Numbered from the stretch's first letter, positions 36,048-44,308 are shown. The stretch is DNA of 64,000 bases from Actinoplanes italicus (GCF_003001815.1 NZ_PVMZ01000018.1:1-64000), one strand, 5' to 3'. Notes: a model not told the origin generated them from the letters alone. Numbers and translations: made by a program.

Positions 36048-37045
36048 TCCACCGATGCCCCAGCCCGCTCCAGGGCTGGGGCATCGTCGTGGGCGGGGCC
36101 TCGGCGGAAGTCTGTGGGGCTGGTGCCGTGGACGCGTTTGAAGGCGACCGTCAGCGCGAACGCGTTGGCGTAGCCGACCTGCCGCGCGATGGCGCCGACC
36201 GTGGCCTCGCTGTTGCGCAACGCCTCGGCGGCCAGGTCGAGACGCCACTGGGTCAGGTACGTCATGGGCGGCCGCCCGACCAGGTCGGTGAAGCGCCTCG
36301 CGAACGCCGCGCGCGAGGCGCCGGTGGCGGCGGCCAGGCCGGCGACGGTCCAGGGGCGGGCCGGGTCGTCGTGGACGAGCCTCAGTGCCGGACCGATCAG
36401 CGGGTCGCCGTGAGCGCGGTACCAGCCGGGCGGATCGGCGGCGGGCCGGGCGAACCAGGCGCGCAGCGTGGCGATCAGCGCAAGATCGAGGAGGCGGTCG
36501 AGGACGACCTGCTGGCCGGGTTCGTCGCGATCGACCTCGGCGGTGAGCAGGTCCATGATCGGCGAGTGGATCTGGTCGCGGGGCACGTGCACGATCCGGG
36601 GCAGGGCGGCCAGCAGCCGTCCGCTGACGAGGTTCGCCACCTGGTAGGTACCGCTGGCCAGGATCGTCGACCCGGCCGCGTCGTCCACCCCGGCGCGGCG
36701 CCACAGACGGCTCGTGTTGGTGCGCTGGAGAGTCTCGGCGGTGATGTCCACCCCGTCCAGGTCGATCAGGCGGTTGCCAGGCCGTACCGAAATCTGGGGT
36801 CGAGTGGTCGGTTTGTCGGCGACCGTGTAGGGCTCGGGGCCTTGAACGATCGCCACTCCCCCGGCCTCGACCAGCACTTTCTCACCGTCGTCGAGGATCA
36901 CCCAGGCATGTCCGCGCAACGGGGTGGCGAGGGCCAGCGGCGCCCGGTCGTCGATCCGCAGGCCCCACGGCGGGTCGAGGACGGCCTGGCAGAACGCGGC
37001 GGTGCGGGCCCGTACCCCGTCGAGGAGGTCACCGAGTGGGTCCAT
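36041..37045 (-). CDS. AraC-family transcriptional regulator with cupin domain
   Basis: A 334-residue regulator. The N-terminal cupin_6-type domain binds a small effector. The C-terminal AraC domain (about 220-315) has two helix-turn-helices: WTVAGLAAATGASRAAFARRFTDLVG and SEATVGAIARQVGYANAFALTVAFKRVHGTSPTDFR. ATG 37045 is 8 nt from a TACGAT -10; an ORF to 37129 adds unrelated residues. It is divergent from the NmrA-like oxidoreductase, its likely target. The last 17 codons are made of terminator-hairpin sequence, and the stop overlaps the CAP stop region by 7 bp. Confidence 0.88.
   Translation of the reverse strand: MDPLGDLLDGVRARTAAFCQAVLDPPWGLRIDDRAPLALATPLRGHAWVILDDGEKVLVEAGGVAIVQGPEPYTVADKPTTRPQISVRPGNRLIDLDGVDITAETLQRTNTSRLWRRAGVDDAAGSTILASGTYQVANLVSGRLLAALPRIVHVPRDQIHSPIMDLLTAEVDRDEPGQQVVLDRLLDLALIATLRAWFARPAADPPGWYRAHGDPLIGPALRLVHDDPARPWTVAGLAAATGASRAAFARRFTDLVGRPPMTYLTQWRLDLAAEALRNSEATVGAIARQVGYANAFALTVAFKRVHGTSPTDFRRGPAHDDAPALERAGASVDQ
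36054..36085. terminator. Bidirectional hairpin inside the AraC 3' end
   Basis: A perfect 13-bp stem (GATGCCCCAGCCC) with a 6-nt loop lies just after the CAP stop, within the AraC coding region. It terminates the CAP transcript at least. Confidence 0.8.
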
Positions 37046-37053
37046 GCCGGTCG

Positions 37054-37059
37054 ATCGTA
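37054..37059 (-). promoter_or_regulatory. -10 hexamer (TACGAT) for the AraC regulator
   Basis: Eight nt before ATG 37045, with no Shine-Dalgarno sequence. Confidence 0.4.
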
Positions 37060-37117
37060 GACGCTCGGACATGTGCGGGAGCCCCTGGAACATGGATCGT
37101 CTCGCCGATTGCCACTT

Positions 37118-37141
37118 GACTGGATTCATCGAAAACCAGTC
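37118..37141. promoter_or_regulatory. Inverted repeat upstream of the NmrA-like gene
   Basis: GACTGG-N12-CCAGTC lies in the divergent AraC-NmrA intergenic region, directly before the RBS CAGGAGG. It is a candidate operator for the AraC protein. Confidence 0.35.
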
Positions 37142-37152
37142 AGGAGGACATC

Positions 37153-37995
37153 ATGTACGCGATCACGGGAGTCACCGGCCACGTCGGAGGAGCCACCGCT
37201 CGAGCCCTGTCCGAGGCGGGCCGGCCGTTCCGCGCCGTCGTCCGCAGCCCCGGGCGAGTGGCGGACGCGGTTGTCGCCGGCTTCACCGATCGGGCCGCGC
37301 TGGCGGCCGCGTTCACGGGCTGCCGGGGTGCGTTCGTGCTGCTGCCGACCATTGCGGACGGTGACGACGCCGCCCATCGCGCGATGGCGGACAGCATCGC
37401 CGCCGCGGTCGCGGACAGTGGCGTACCCCATGTGGTGATGTTGTCGTCGTTCGGCGCCGACCTGGCCGAGGGGACCGGGCCGATCCGCTGGCTGCACCAC
37501 CTCGAGAACCGGCTGCGCGACACCGGTGCGGTCGTCACCGCGATCCGCTCGCCGCACTTCCAGGAGAAGGTGGAGGATCTGCTCGGAGCGGCGACCGGCG
37601 CGGGGATCTACCCGGTGTTCGGTGAGTCCGCCGACGTGCCGGTGCCGATGGTGGCGACCCGCGACATCGGCGCGGCCGTGGCGCACGCGCTGACGCATCC
37701 GCCGGCCGCGAGCGAGATCGTCGACCTGGAGGCGCCGGTCTACACCGAGCGGCAGGTGGCCGAGGAGCTCGGTGAACGGCTGGGCCGCAAGCTCGAGGTG
37801 GTCACCCTGCCCCGGCCCGCATGGCTGGGCGCGCTCACCGAGGCGGGCGTCCCGCCGCTGCTGGCCACCGAGCTGGTCGACCTGTACGCGGCCGGCGAGC
37901 AGGGCCTGCTGGAGCCGCGCGGCGACCGCCGTCACACCTGCGCGACCACCCTGGCCGAGACGCTCCGCGTCACGCCCTTGTCGCGGACCCTGTGA
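37153..37995 (+). CDS. NmrA-like NAD(P)-binding oxidoreductase
   Basis: A 280-residue atypical short-chain dehydrogenase. The Rossmann motif GVTGHVGGATARALSEAG is at residues 5-22, and the rest matches the NmrA/QOR2-like group (AVVRSPGRVADA, VVMLSSFGAD, AIRSPHFQEKVEDLL). QOR2-type members reduce quinones; others are redox sensors without activity. Start ATG 37153 follows CAGGAGG at the right distance. It is divergent from an AraC regulator. The stop codon lies in the first arm of a hairpin (37992-38026). Confidence 0.85.
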   Translation: MYAITGVTGHVGGATARALSEAGRPFRAVVRSPGRVADAVVAGFTDRAALAAAFTGCRGAFVLLPTIADGDDAAHRAMADSIAAAVADSGVPHVVMLSSFGADLAEGTGPIRWLHHLENRLRDTGAVVTAIRSPHFQEKVEDLLGAATGAGIYPVFGESADVPVPMVATRDIGAAVAHALTHPPAASEIVDLEAPVYTERQVAEELGERLGRKLEVVTLPRPAWLGALTEAGVPPLLATELVDLYAAGEQGLLEPRGDRRHTCATTLAETLRVTPLSRTL

Positions 37996-38026
37996 GGTTC
38001 CGGCGGCCGGGGCGGCGAGACCTCAC
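37992..38026. terminator. Hairpin of the GTGAGGT family
   Basis: Arms GTGAGGT (37992-37998) and ACCTCAC (38020-38026) enclose a GC-rich loop, between the converging NmrA-like and TetR genes. It resembles the hairpins of the 83-bp array at 7348. Confidence 0.5.
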
Positions 38027-38075
38027 CAGATCGACGCATGTGTGAGACGCGCGGGCGTGAGCCGTGCGGGTGTGA

Positions 38076-38642
38076 TCAGACGACCAGACGGTCGACGAAC
38101 GCGGCGACCACGTCGTCGGGGTCGGCGTCGGCTCCGATCGACGTGGTCAGCATGTCGAGCAGCAACCCGTCCAGCGCGTAGTGCAGCAGCGCGATCTCGA
38201 ACGGCCCGCCGGCCAGCCCGGTCGTGGCGTGGAAGGCCACGTCGCCGGCGTAACCGCGGCGCAGCGTGCCGCCGAGGATCTCGGCGAGCCCCGGCCGGCG
38301 GGCCGCCTCGAGACGCAGCTCGATCAGCGCCCGGGTCAGCTCGGGTTGCCGGGTGGTGCGCTCGACGATGTAGCGCAGGTAGTCGACGAACAGGTCGCGG
38401 CCGGGCTCGCGGGCGCCGAGCTCGGCGATCACCTTCTCGTCGGGCGCGAACCGCTCCATGATCCGCTCGCCGAGCGCGCCGAGCAGGGCGTCGCGGGAGC
38501 GGAAGTAGTTGGAGGCGGTGCCGGCCGGCACGCCCGCCCCGGCGTCGACGGCCCGGTGGGTGAGGCCGCGGGCGCCGTGCTCGGCGAGCACCCGCAGTCC
38601 GGCGTCGGCGAGCAGGCGGCGGCGGTCGGGGTTGCTCGGCAT
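38076..38642 (-). CDS. TetR-family transcriptional regulator
   Basis: A 188-residue repressor. The N-terminal helix-turn-helix (residues 5-52, GLTHRAVDAGAGVPAGTASNYFRSRDALLGAL) matches the TetR family; the C-terminal ligand-binding domain is helical. ATG 38642 is 7 nt from TAGCCT. The longer ORF extends through the operator region into the divergent gene and is not real. The 15-bp inverted arms at 38661-38706 are its probable operator, controlling itself and the DHFR-like gene. Confidence 0.9.
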   Translation of the reverse strand: MPSNPDRRRLLADAGLRVLAEHGARGLTHRAVDAGAGVPAGTASNYFRSRDALLGALGERIMERFAPDEKVIAELGAREPGRDLFVDYLRYIVERTTRQPELTRALIELRLEAARRPGLAEILGGTLRRGYAGDVAFHATTGLAGGPFEIALLHYALDGLLLDMLTTSIGADADPDDVVAAFVDRLVV

Positions 38643-38649
38643 GGGAGGG

Positions 38650-38655
38650 AGGCTA
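38650..38655 (-). promoter_or_regulatory. -10 hexamer (TAGCCT) for the TetR regulator
   Basis: Seven nt before ATG 38642 and 5 bp from the operator-like inverted repeat. Confidence 0.45.
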
Positions 38656-38660
38656 GCAGA

Positions 38661-38706
38661 AACCACTACGGCTGTTGTAGTTTGAACCACGACAGCCATA
38701 GTGGTT
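38661..38706. promoter_or_regulatory. Inverted repeat, candidate TetR operator
   Basis: AACCACTACGGCTGT (38661-38675) and ACAGCCATAGTGGTT (38692-38706) are inverted copies with one mismatch, 16 bp apart. The region lies between the divergent TetR and DHFR-like genes and ends 11 bp before the latter's start. Confidence 0.65.
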
Positions 38707-38717
38707 AGGGGAACCTG

Positions 38718-39287
38718 ATGCGAAAGATCGTGTACTTCGTGGCCGCCACCATCGACGGCTACATCGCCGCGCCCGACGGTTCGTGGGAGTTCTTCGGCAT
38801 CCATGAGGACGTCACGGAGTTCATGAACACGCGATATCCGGAGACGGTGCCAACGCACATCCGGGCGCACTTCGGCGTCGACGGGCCCAACCGGGTCTTC
38901 GACACCGTGCTCATGGGGCGCAACACCTATGAGCCGGCGTTGCGGGAGGGCATCGCCAGTCCGTACGCCCATCTTGATCAGATCGTCTTCTCCCGGACCC
39001 TCACCGAGTCACCGGATCCGGCCGTGCGGATCGTCGCCGACGACCCGCTCGACTTCGCCCGCAAGCTCAAGGAGCAGCCCGGCAGGGACATCTGGCTGTG
39101 CGGTGGCGGCAACCTGGCCGGGCAGCTGCTTCCGGCCGTCGACGAGCTGGTGATCAAGCTCAACCCGCTGATCGCCGGTGACGGCGTCCCCCTCGCGGCC
39201 ACCGGGTTCGACCCGAACCGGTTCGCGCTCATCGACGCGACGCCGCTGGCCAGTGGCGTGGTCGTACTCCGCTACCGCAGGGCCTGA
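38718..39287 (+). CDS. Dihydrofolate-reductase-like (RibD C-terminal) protein
   Basis: A 189-residue protein of the RibD_C/DHFR fold. It has the start MRKIVYFVAATIDGYIAAPDG, VLMGRNTYE in the cofactor region, and IWLCGGGNLAGQLLPAVDEL near residues 128-147. These proteins bind NADPH and reduce pteridine or pyrimidine-like compounds; the reaction here is unknown. An RBS (TAGGGG) is 8 nt before ATG 38718. It is divergent from a TetR regulator and probably under its control. It overlaps the convergent XRE gene by 16 bp. Confidence 0.9.
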   Translation: MRKIVYFVAATIDGYIAAPDGSWEFFGIHEDVTEFMNTRYPETVPTHIRAHFGVDGPNRVFDTVLMGRNTYEPALREGIASPYAHLDQIVFSRTLTESPDPAVRIVADDPLDFARKLKEQPGRDIWLCGGGNLAGQLLPAVDELVIKLNPLIAGDGVPLAATGFDPNRFALIDATPLASGVVVLRYRRA

Positions 39288-40132
39288 TCGGTGAGGGCCC
39301 ACGAGGCGAGCAGGCCGAGCGCCTCCTCGGTCGGCGAGCCGGGCTCGGCCGTGTAGACGGTCAGCGTCAGGCCCGGCTCGGCCCGCAGGTCGAGGCTCTC
39401 CCAGGCCAGCGTGAGATCGCCGGCCACGTGGTGGTGGAAGTACTTCGTGCCGGTGGCGTGGGTGCGCACGTTGTGCGAGCCCCACCTCCGGCGGAACTCG
39501 TCGCTGCGGGTCGACAGCTCGCCGACCAGGTCGTGCACTCCCTTGTCGTGCGGGTCCTTGCCGGCCGCGGTGCGGATGTTCGCCACCGTCATGTCGGCGG
39601 CCAGCGACCAGTCCGGGTAGAACCGGTGCGCCGCGCTGTCCAGGAAGGTGAAACGGGCGAAGTTCGGCACGCCGGACGGGTCGGCGTAGGCGTCGCTGTA
39701 CATGGCCCGGCCCAGGTGGTTGGCGGCCAGCATGTCCTGCCGGTTGTTGACCAGGATGGCCGGGCTCGTGATGGCGTCCAGCGACCAGCGCAGACTGGGG
39801 CGCAGCGTCCACTGCCGGGCGCGGCGGGCGGGTCGCAGGATCGCGTTGCTGCCGTTCGCCTCGTGGGCGAGGCTCACCAGGTGTGCCCGCTCGGCCTCGT
39901 CGAGCTGCAGCGCCCGCGCGATCGCGTCGAGCACGCCGGCGGACACCCCGGCGAGGGCGCCGCGCTCCAGCTTCGCGTAATACTCCACGCTCATCCCGGC
40001 GAGCGCCGCGACCTCGCTGCGGCGCAGGCCCTTGACCCGGCGCTGCCCACCGGCCGGGATGCCGGCCCGCTCGGGCGTGATCTTGGCCCGGCGGGTGGTG
40101 AGGAAGTCGCGAACCTCTGCTCGGTTGTCCAC
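39272..40132 (-). CDS. XRE-type regulator with MmyB-like ligand-binding domain
   Basis: A 286-residue regulator paralogous to that at 16384. The helix-turn-helix is in residues ~15-80 (LRRSEVAALAGMSVEYYAKLERG) and the MmyB-like domain follows, ending in TVYTAEPGSPTEEAL. Such proteins usually repress a divergent or adjacent redox gene; here the small membrane protein at 40256 is divergent. GTG 40132 is 7 nt from a TACCGT hexamer; the longer ORF to 40588 is antisense to other features. Its 3' end overlaps the DHFR-like gene. Confidence 0.87.
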   Translation of the reverse strand: MDNRAEVRDFLTTRRAKITPERAGIPAGGQRRVKGLRRSEVAALAGMSVEYYAKLERGALAGVSAGVLDAIARALQLDEAERAHLVSLAHEANGSNAILRPARRARQWTLRPSLRWSLDAITSPAILVNNRQDMLAANHLGRAMYSDAYADPSGVPNFARFTFLDSAAHRFYPDWSLAADMTVANIRTAAGKDPHDKGVHDLVGELSTRSDEFRRRWGSHNVRTHATGTKYFHHHVAGDLTLAWESLDLRAEPGLTLTVYTAEPGSPTEEALGLLASWALTDQALR

Positions 40133-40139
40133 CCCTGAA

Positions 40140-40145
40140 ACGGTA
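40140..40145 (-). promoter_or_regulatory. -10 hexamer (TACCGT) for the second XRE regulator
   Basis: Seven nt before GTG 40132. Confidence 0.4.
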
Positions 40146-40255
40146 CGACCCGTTCCGCGGCCCAGGGGTGCCCTGTCGGTACACCCCATGGTTAGGTCCC
40201 GGCGGTGGTGGGCACATCGACGGGGTACGAGTTGCAAGCCACTGAAGGGTTTCTC

Positions 40256-40507
40256 ATGACCACCTATGACAGCACCGTGGGCGCCCAGCCGAACATTGCG
40301 ACCAGCGGCGACCGGGTGAAGCAGGCGATCGACCGTACGAAGGAGACGGCGGCCGTCCAGACCGTCCGTAAGCGTCCGGTCGTGTCGTCGGCGACCGCCC
40401 TCGCGGTCGCCGCCGTCGCCGCTGCCGGCGTGCTCGGTGGCCGCAAGTACGCCCAGTCGCGCCGCCCCCGCAGCCGCTGGCAGAAGCTCCTGGACCGGGT
40501 CCGCTGA
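40256..40507 (+). CDS. Small single-span membrane protein
   Basis: An 83-residue protein of unknown family. A polar N-terminal half (to about residue 46) is followed by a hydrophobic helix (SSATALAVAAVAAAGVLGG) and a strongly basic tail (RKYAQSRRPRSRWQKLLDRVR). A single-span protein with a basic cytoplasmic end is likely. ATG 40256 has GAAGGG upstream. It is followed by a strong hairpin at 40523, so it is probably monocistronic. Confidence 0.7.
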   Translation: MTTYDSTVGAQPNIATSGDRVKQAIDRTKETAAVQTVRKRPVVSSATALAVAAVAAAGVLGGRKYAQSRRPRSRWQKLLDRVR

Positions 40508-40522
40508 CTCAGGGTTGTCCCC

Positions 40523-40556
40523 CACTCCCGGTACGCCGTGAGGCGTGCCGGGAGTG
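40523..40556 (+). terminator. Hairpin after the small membrane protein
   Basis: A 15-bp stem (CACTCCCGGTACGCC with one G-T wobble) and a GTGA loop, 16 bp after the stop. Confidence 0.75.
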
Positions 40557-40616
40557 CCCGCAAAAGAGGGGCCGACATCGGGGATCACACCGGATCCGGA
40601 AGTTTCCCCTGGTAAA

Positions 40617-40622
40617 TAGCCT
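40617..40622 (+). promoter_or_regulatory. -10 hexamer (TAGCCT) for the membrane protein/oxidase operon
   Basis: Six nt before GTG 40629. Confidence 0.5.
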
Positions 40623-40628
40623 TCTCAT

Positions 40629-41021
40629 GTGTCCACAAACCAGCCCCGCCGGTGGCCGATAGCCCTGGTCCGCCTGTTCGCGATCATCGTTCTCCTGCAG
40701 GTGCTGCTGCAGGCCGCCTTCGCGGGCGGCTTCATCAGCGGCGAGATCACCTACCTGAACGCCCACAGCATCAACGGCTCGATGCTCCTCATGACCGTGA
40801 TGCTCCTGGGCGGTGCCACCATCCTGCTGTTCCGGCCCGGCCGCGGCCCGTGGTGGCCGATCCTGTTCTCCGTCGCCCTGTGGTGGGTGTGCTCGATCCA
40901 GGTCGGCATCGGTTTCGCCCGCCTCGTCGGGGCCCACATCCCGCTCGGCGCAGCGATCATGGCCCTGAGCGGCGGTTTCGTCTGGTGGTCGCTCGCCTAC
41001 CGGCAGCGGGTCGCGGCATGA
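40629..41021 (+). CDS. Small four-helix membrane protein
   Basis: A 130-residue integral membrane protein with four hydrophobic helices (about residues 10-32, 49-68, 75-96 and 103-121). No conserved catalytic motif was found, and the family is not recognised. GTG 40629 is leaderless. The stop overlaps the next gene's start by 4 bp (ATGA), so it is translated together with the multicopper oxidase and may help in its electron transfer or anchoring, which is speculation. Confidence 0.75.
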   Translation: MSTNQPRRWPIALVRLFAIIVLLQVLLQAAFAGGFISGEITYLNAHSINGSMLLMTVMLLGGATILLFRPGRGPWWPILFSVALWWVCSIQVGIGFARLVGAHIPLGAAIMALSGGFVWWSLAYRQRVAA

Positions 41022-42517
41022 GACTGTCCCGCCGAAGCGTCCTCGCCCTGACCGGCGCGGCCGCGCTAGCTGGTTGCGCCCGGCCGGTCGACGGACCCGG
41101 CACCGGTGAACTGCTGGCCAGCGACCTGCCGCCGCCCGAACGGTTCCGGACGCCGCTGCCGATTCCGCCGGTCGCCCGGCCGGTCAAGGTCACCGCCGAC
41201 GCCGACCACTACCTCGTCACCCAGCGTGTCGCGAACGTCGAGCTGATCCCCGGCATCAAGACCCCGATCTGGGGGTACGACGGAGTCTTCCCCGGACCCA
41301 CGTTCCGCGGCCGTAGAGGGCGGCGGATGGTCGTCACCGTCCGCAACGAGCTGCCGGTGCCGACGTCGACGCACCTGCACGGCGGTGTCACTCCCGCCGA
41401 GTCGGACGGCTTCCCCACCGACCTGATCCTGCCGGCCGGCTACTCCCCCGCCCCGCCCGGCCACCACAGCGCCTCCGGCAAGCATCACGACACCACGCGC
41501 GACTACACGTACCCGATGACGCAGCGGGCCGCGACGCTCTGGTACCACGACCACCGGATGGACTTCACCGGCCCGCAGGTGTGGCGCGGCCTGGCCGGGA
41601 TGTTCCTGGTCACCGACGAGGTGGAGGACGCGCTGCCGCTGCCCCGCGACGACCGTGACCTGCCGCTGATGATCTGCGACCGGTCGTTCGCCGCCGACGG
41701 CTCGCTCAAGTACCCGCAGCGCGACATGACCCACCCGGGCGCCGACGGCCTGTTCCACGCCGGGATCTTCGGCGACGTCGTCCTCGTCAACGGCGCGCCG
41801 TGGCCGCGCGCCGAGGTGCCCGCCGTCCGCCACCGGCTGCGCCTGGTCAACGGCTCCAACGCCCGCCGCTACCGGCTGTCGTTCTCGGCCGGGACGATCA
41901 CCCAGATCGGCAGCGACGCCGGCCTCCTTACCACTCCCCTGCCTCGCGAGGACGTACTGCTGGCGCCGGGTGAGCGCTGCGACGTCATCGCCGACTTCAC
42001 CGGACTGCCGGCCGGAACCGAAGTCACCGTGACGAACACGCTCGGTGAGGGCCCGACGGGGGACGTGATGCGGTTCGTGATCACCGGCCCGGCCGCCGAC
42101 ACCTCCTCGGTGCCGAGCCGTCTCTCCTCCGTCGAGACGATCGACCGGAGCAGGGCCGTCACCGAGCGGCAGTTCGACTTCCGGTTCGGCCAGGGCCGGT
42201 GGACGATCAACAATCAGCCGTACGATCCAGCGGCGTCACTGTGCGCGCCGCGTCTGGGCACGGTCGAACTGTGGCGGTTCACCAGTGACTTCCACCATCC
42301 GGTCCACGTGCACATGGCCCACTTCCAGGTGCTGTCCCGTGGCGCGAGCGGCCCCGATCCCGCCGACGCCGGATGGAAGGACACGGTGGACGTGCGGCCG
42401 TACGAAACCGTCCAGGTGCTGGTCGACTTCACCGGCCATCGCGGCCGCTACATGCTGCACTGCCACAATCTCGAGCACGAGGACATGGCCATGATGGCCA
42501 ACTTCGACATCGTGTAG
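41018..42517 (+). CDS. Multicopper oxidase, Tat-exported lipoprotein
   Basis: A 499-residue three-domain multicopper oxidase of the CotA/bilirubin-oxidase-like group. The N-terminus has a twin-arginine motif (SRRSVLAL) followed by a lipobox (LAGC, Cys near residue 20), so it is exported folded and lipid-anchored. Copper motifs are HLHGG, WYHDHR, HPVHVHMAHF and HCHNLEHEDMAMM, covering T1, T2 and T3 sites. It oxidises metals or phenols with O2. ATG 41018 overlaps the upstream stop. The following OsmC gene is 9 bp away, so the operon may handle oxidative or metal stress. Confidence 0.94.
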   Translation: MRLSRRSVLALTGAAALAGCARPVDGPGTGELLASDLPPPERFRTPLPIPPVARPVKVTADADHYLVTQRVANVELIPGIKTPIWGYDGVFPGPTFRGRRGRRMVVTVRNELPVPTSTHLHGGVTPAESDGFPTDLILPAGYSPAPPGHHSASGKHHDTTRDYTYPMTQRAATLWYHDHRMDFTGPQVWRGLAGMFLVTDEVEDALPLPRDDRDLPLMICDRSFAADGSLKYPQRDMTHPGADGLFHAGIFGDVVLVNGAPWPRAEVPAVRHRLRLVNGSNARRYRLSFSAGTITQIGSDAGLLTTPLPREDVLLAPGERCDVIADFTGLPAGTEVTVTNTLGEGPTGDVMRFVITGPAADTSSVPSRLSSVETIDRSRAVTERQFDFRFGQGRWTINNQPYDPAASLCAPRLGTVELWRFTSDFHHPVHVHMAHFQVLSRGASGPDPADAGWKDTVDVRPYETVQVLVDFTGHRGRYMLHCHNLEHEDMAMMANFDIV

Positions 42518-42526
42518 GAGGCGTCG

Positions 42527-42973
42527 ATGACACGGTCACATCACTACGAGGTGACGGTGAGCTGGACCGGGGAGACCCGCTCCTACCGCTCGTACGAGCG
42601 CGCCCACGAGGTCACGGCCGACGGCAAGACACCGATCGCGGGCAGCTCCGACCCGGCGTTCCGCGGCGACCCGGCCCGCTGGAACCCGGAGGAGCTGCTT
42701 GTCGCCTCGCTGTCCCAGTGCCACATGCTGTGGTTCCTGCACCTGTGCGCGACCGACGGGGTGGTCGTCACGGGCTACACCGACAACCCGGCCGGCACCA
42801 TGGTCGAGAGCGCGGACGGTGGCGGCCAGTTCTCCGAGGTCGTGCTCAGGCCCCGCGTGGAGCTGGCCGACCCGGACCAGGCGGACCTGCTGCCGGGCAT
42901 CCACGAGCGCGCCCACACGCTGTGCTACATCGCCCGTTCGGTGAACTTCCCGGTACGGCACGAGCAGGTCTGA
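42527..42973 (+). CDS. OsmC-family peroxiredoxin-like protein
   Basis: A 148-residue cytoplasmic OsmC/YhfA-type protein. Members reduce organic hydroperoxides with two Cys; here one Cys lies in LSQCHMLWFLHLC and another in HTLCYIARSVN. The RBS TAGGAGG precedes ATG 42527, 9 bp after the oxidase stop, so it belongs to the same operon and supports an oxidative-stress role. Confidence 0.9.
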   Translation: MTRSHHYEVTVSWTGETRSYRSYERAHEVTADGKTPIAGSSDPAFRGDPARWNPEELLVASLSQCHMLWFLHLCATDGVVVTGYTDNPAGTMVESADGGGQFSEVVLRPRVELADPDQADLLPGIHERAHTLCYIARSVNFPVRHEQV

Positions 42974-43140
42974 ACCACTCCCGGCGGCGCGGCGTTCACC
43001 CCTGTGTACGACACAGCCGGAGAAGAAACTGTCGTACTCCCGGATTAGCGTCAGAGATGAGTTCGAGGCCGCCGATCGGTCTCCATCACCGGGAGCATCA
43101 AACCCACATTCGAGAACGTCGCGCTGAAGGAGGAACCATC

Positions 43141-43410
43141 ATGACCACCATGCTCATCGCCGCTCGCGCCGAGGCACTGTTCACCACCGGTCTGGCCACC
43201 GGAAGCCGGCCGACCCTCGAGGTCGTCGACGAGGCCATCCGCACTGCGGTCCGCACCCGTGGCGGCACCCGGGCCTGCGCCGCCGACGTGGCCGCCGAAT
43301 ACGGTGACCACCCCGAGCTGGCCGTCCCACGGATGCGCTGGGCGCTCGCCACCGTCACCCTGCTCTACCCGCCTCGCGGTCGCCGGCAGAGCTGGGCTCT
43401 GGTCGCCTGA
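43141..43410 (+). CDS. Small conserved-type hypothetical protein
   Basis: An 89-residue helical protein with GGTRACAADVAAEYGDHPELAVPRMRWAL in its second half, a pattern I associate with small actinomycete proteins of unknown function. AAGGAGG lies 8 nt before ATG 43141, a clear RBS. Codon use is high-GC3. There is no signal peptide or TM segment. A 167-bp gap with a possible promoter separates it from the OsmC gene. Confidence 0.72.
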   Translation: MTTMLIAARAEALFTTGLATGSRPTLEVVDEAIRTAVRTRGGTRACAADVAAEYGDHPELAVPRMRWALATVTLLYPPRGRRQSWALVA

Positions 43411-43973
43411 TCCCGGTCAGCAGCACCGGGCTGAGCAGGACGAGCAGCCCGGCGACGGCGATCCCGGTGTCCGATCGCCGCACCGCCCAGCGGCGGGACG
43501 ACCGCGATCGGGCTCCAGTTCGTCGACTCGAACCGGGCGTTCGCCACCAGCAGTTCCCCCGGCCGGACCCGATGCTTGAGGAACGCGCCCGCCTACGCCT
43601 GGAACGCGATCCGCGCCGCCGCCACGACCAGCATTTGCCCGAACCTCAGGCCCGAAGGCGTACGCGATAGGGATCGTCAGCAGCGCCGCGAACCGCACGA
43701 CATCCATGGCGATCATCACGGGTCGCGTCCGGCGTGCTTCGGCCCTGGGCCCGAGCGGCAGCGCGATGAGGGCGCCCCGCGCAGGCCCGACCGCGCCATC
43801 AGAGACACCTGGCCCGGTCCGGCATCGAGCACCAGCACCGCGATCAGCGGCAGAGCCCCGAACCCGAACGCCGACCCGTAGGCGCTGACCGCATACGACG
43901 CCCATAGCCACCGGAACCCGTTGCCCCTCAACCCGCCTTCGGCCACAACATCAAACCAGGCCCGGCTCAGCAC
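43411..43973 (-). pseudogene. Decayed MFS transporter
   Basis: The minus strand encodes MFS N-terminal sequence (GNGFRWLWASYAVSAYGSAF), continued in another frame (GALIALPLGPRAEARRTRPVM; DVVRFAALLTIPIAYAFG), then LRFGQMLVVAAARIAFQA followed by an in-frame TAG and LLVANARFESTNWSPIAVVPPLGG. A final shift gives a last-helix-like TGIAVAGLLVLLSPVLLTG. At least three frame breaks and one stop are needed, and most of the C-terminal half is missing. It is thus a dead remnant at the edge of a repeat-rich segment. Confidence 0.8.
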
Positions 43974-43985
43974 CCGTCGCCCGTC

Positions 43986-44090
43986 AGGGTCGCACTTGAT
44001 CGTCAGGGGCGCACTTGACCGTCAGGGGCGCACTTGACCGTCAGGGCGCACTTGACCGTCAGGGCGCACTTGACCGTCAGGGCGCACTGA
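43986..44090. repeat. 18-19 bp tandem repeat, about five copies
   Basis: GCGCACTTGACCGTCAGGG units recur at 18-19 bp steps, adjoining the MFS remnant. Confidence 0.8.
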
Positions 44091-44308
44091 TCGCCGAACG
44101 GCACACCGGCCCTGCCGGCTACGACCCGCAAACCGGTCTCGGGGTGGTCGAGTTCGCAGCCCGTCCCGAGATGGCCGTGCAGTGCTTCGACCAAACCGCC
44201 GCCATGTTGGCCCGCCGCGGCCCGCGCCCCTCGACGGCGGTCCAGTGCGATTGCACCACCGGCACAACCGCACAAGATCCGAAAGCCGCAGCCGCAGCCG
44301 CAGCCGCA
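44091..44308. other. Possible gene remnant
   Basis: The plus frame reads HTGPAGYDPQTGLGVVEFAA and PEMAVQCFDQTAAMLA, which looks like real protein with high-GC3 codons, but has no start of its own and begins within the repeats. It may be the 3' end of a lost gene. No family was recognised. Confidence 0.3.
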
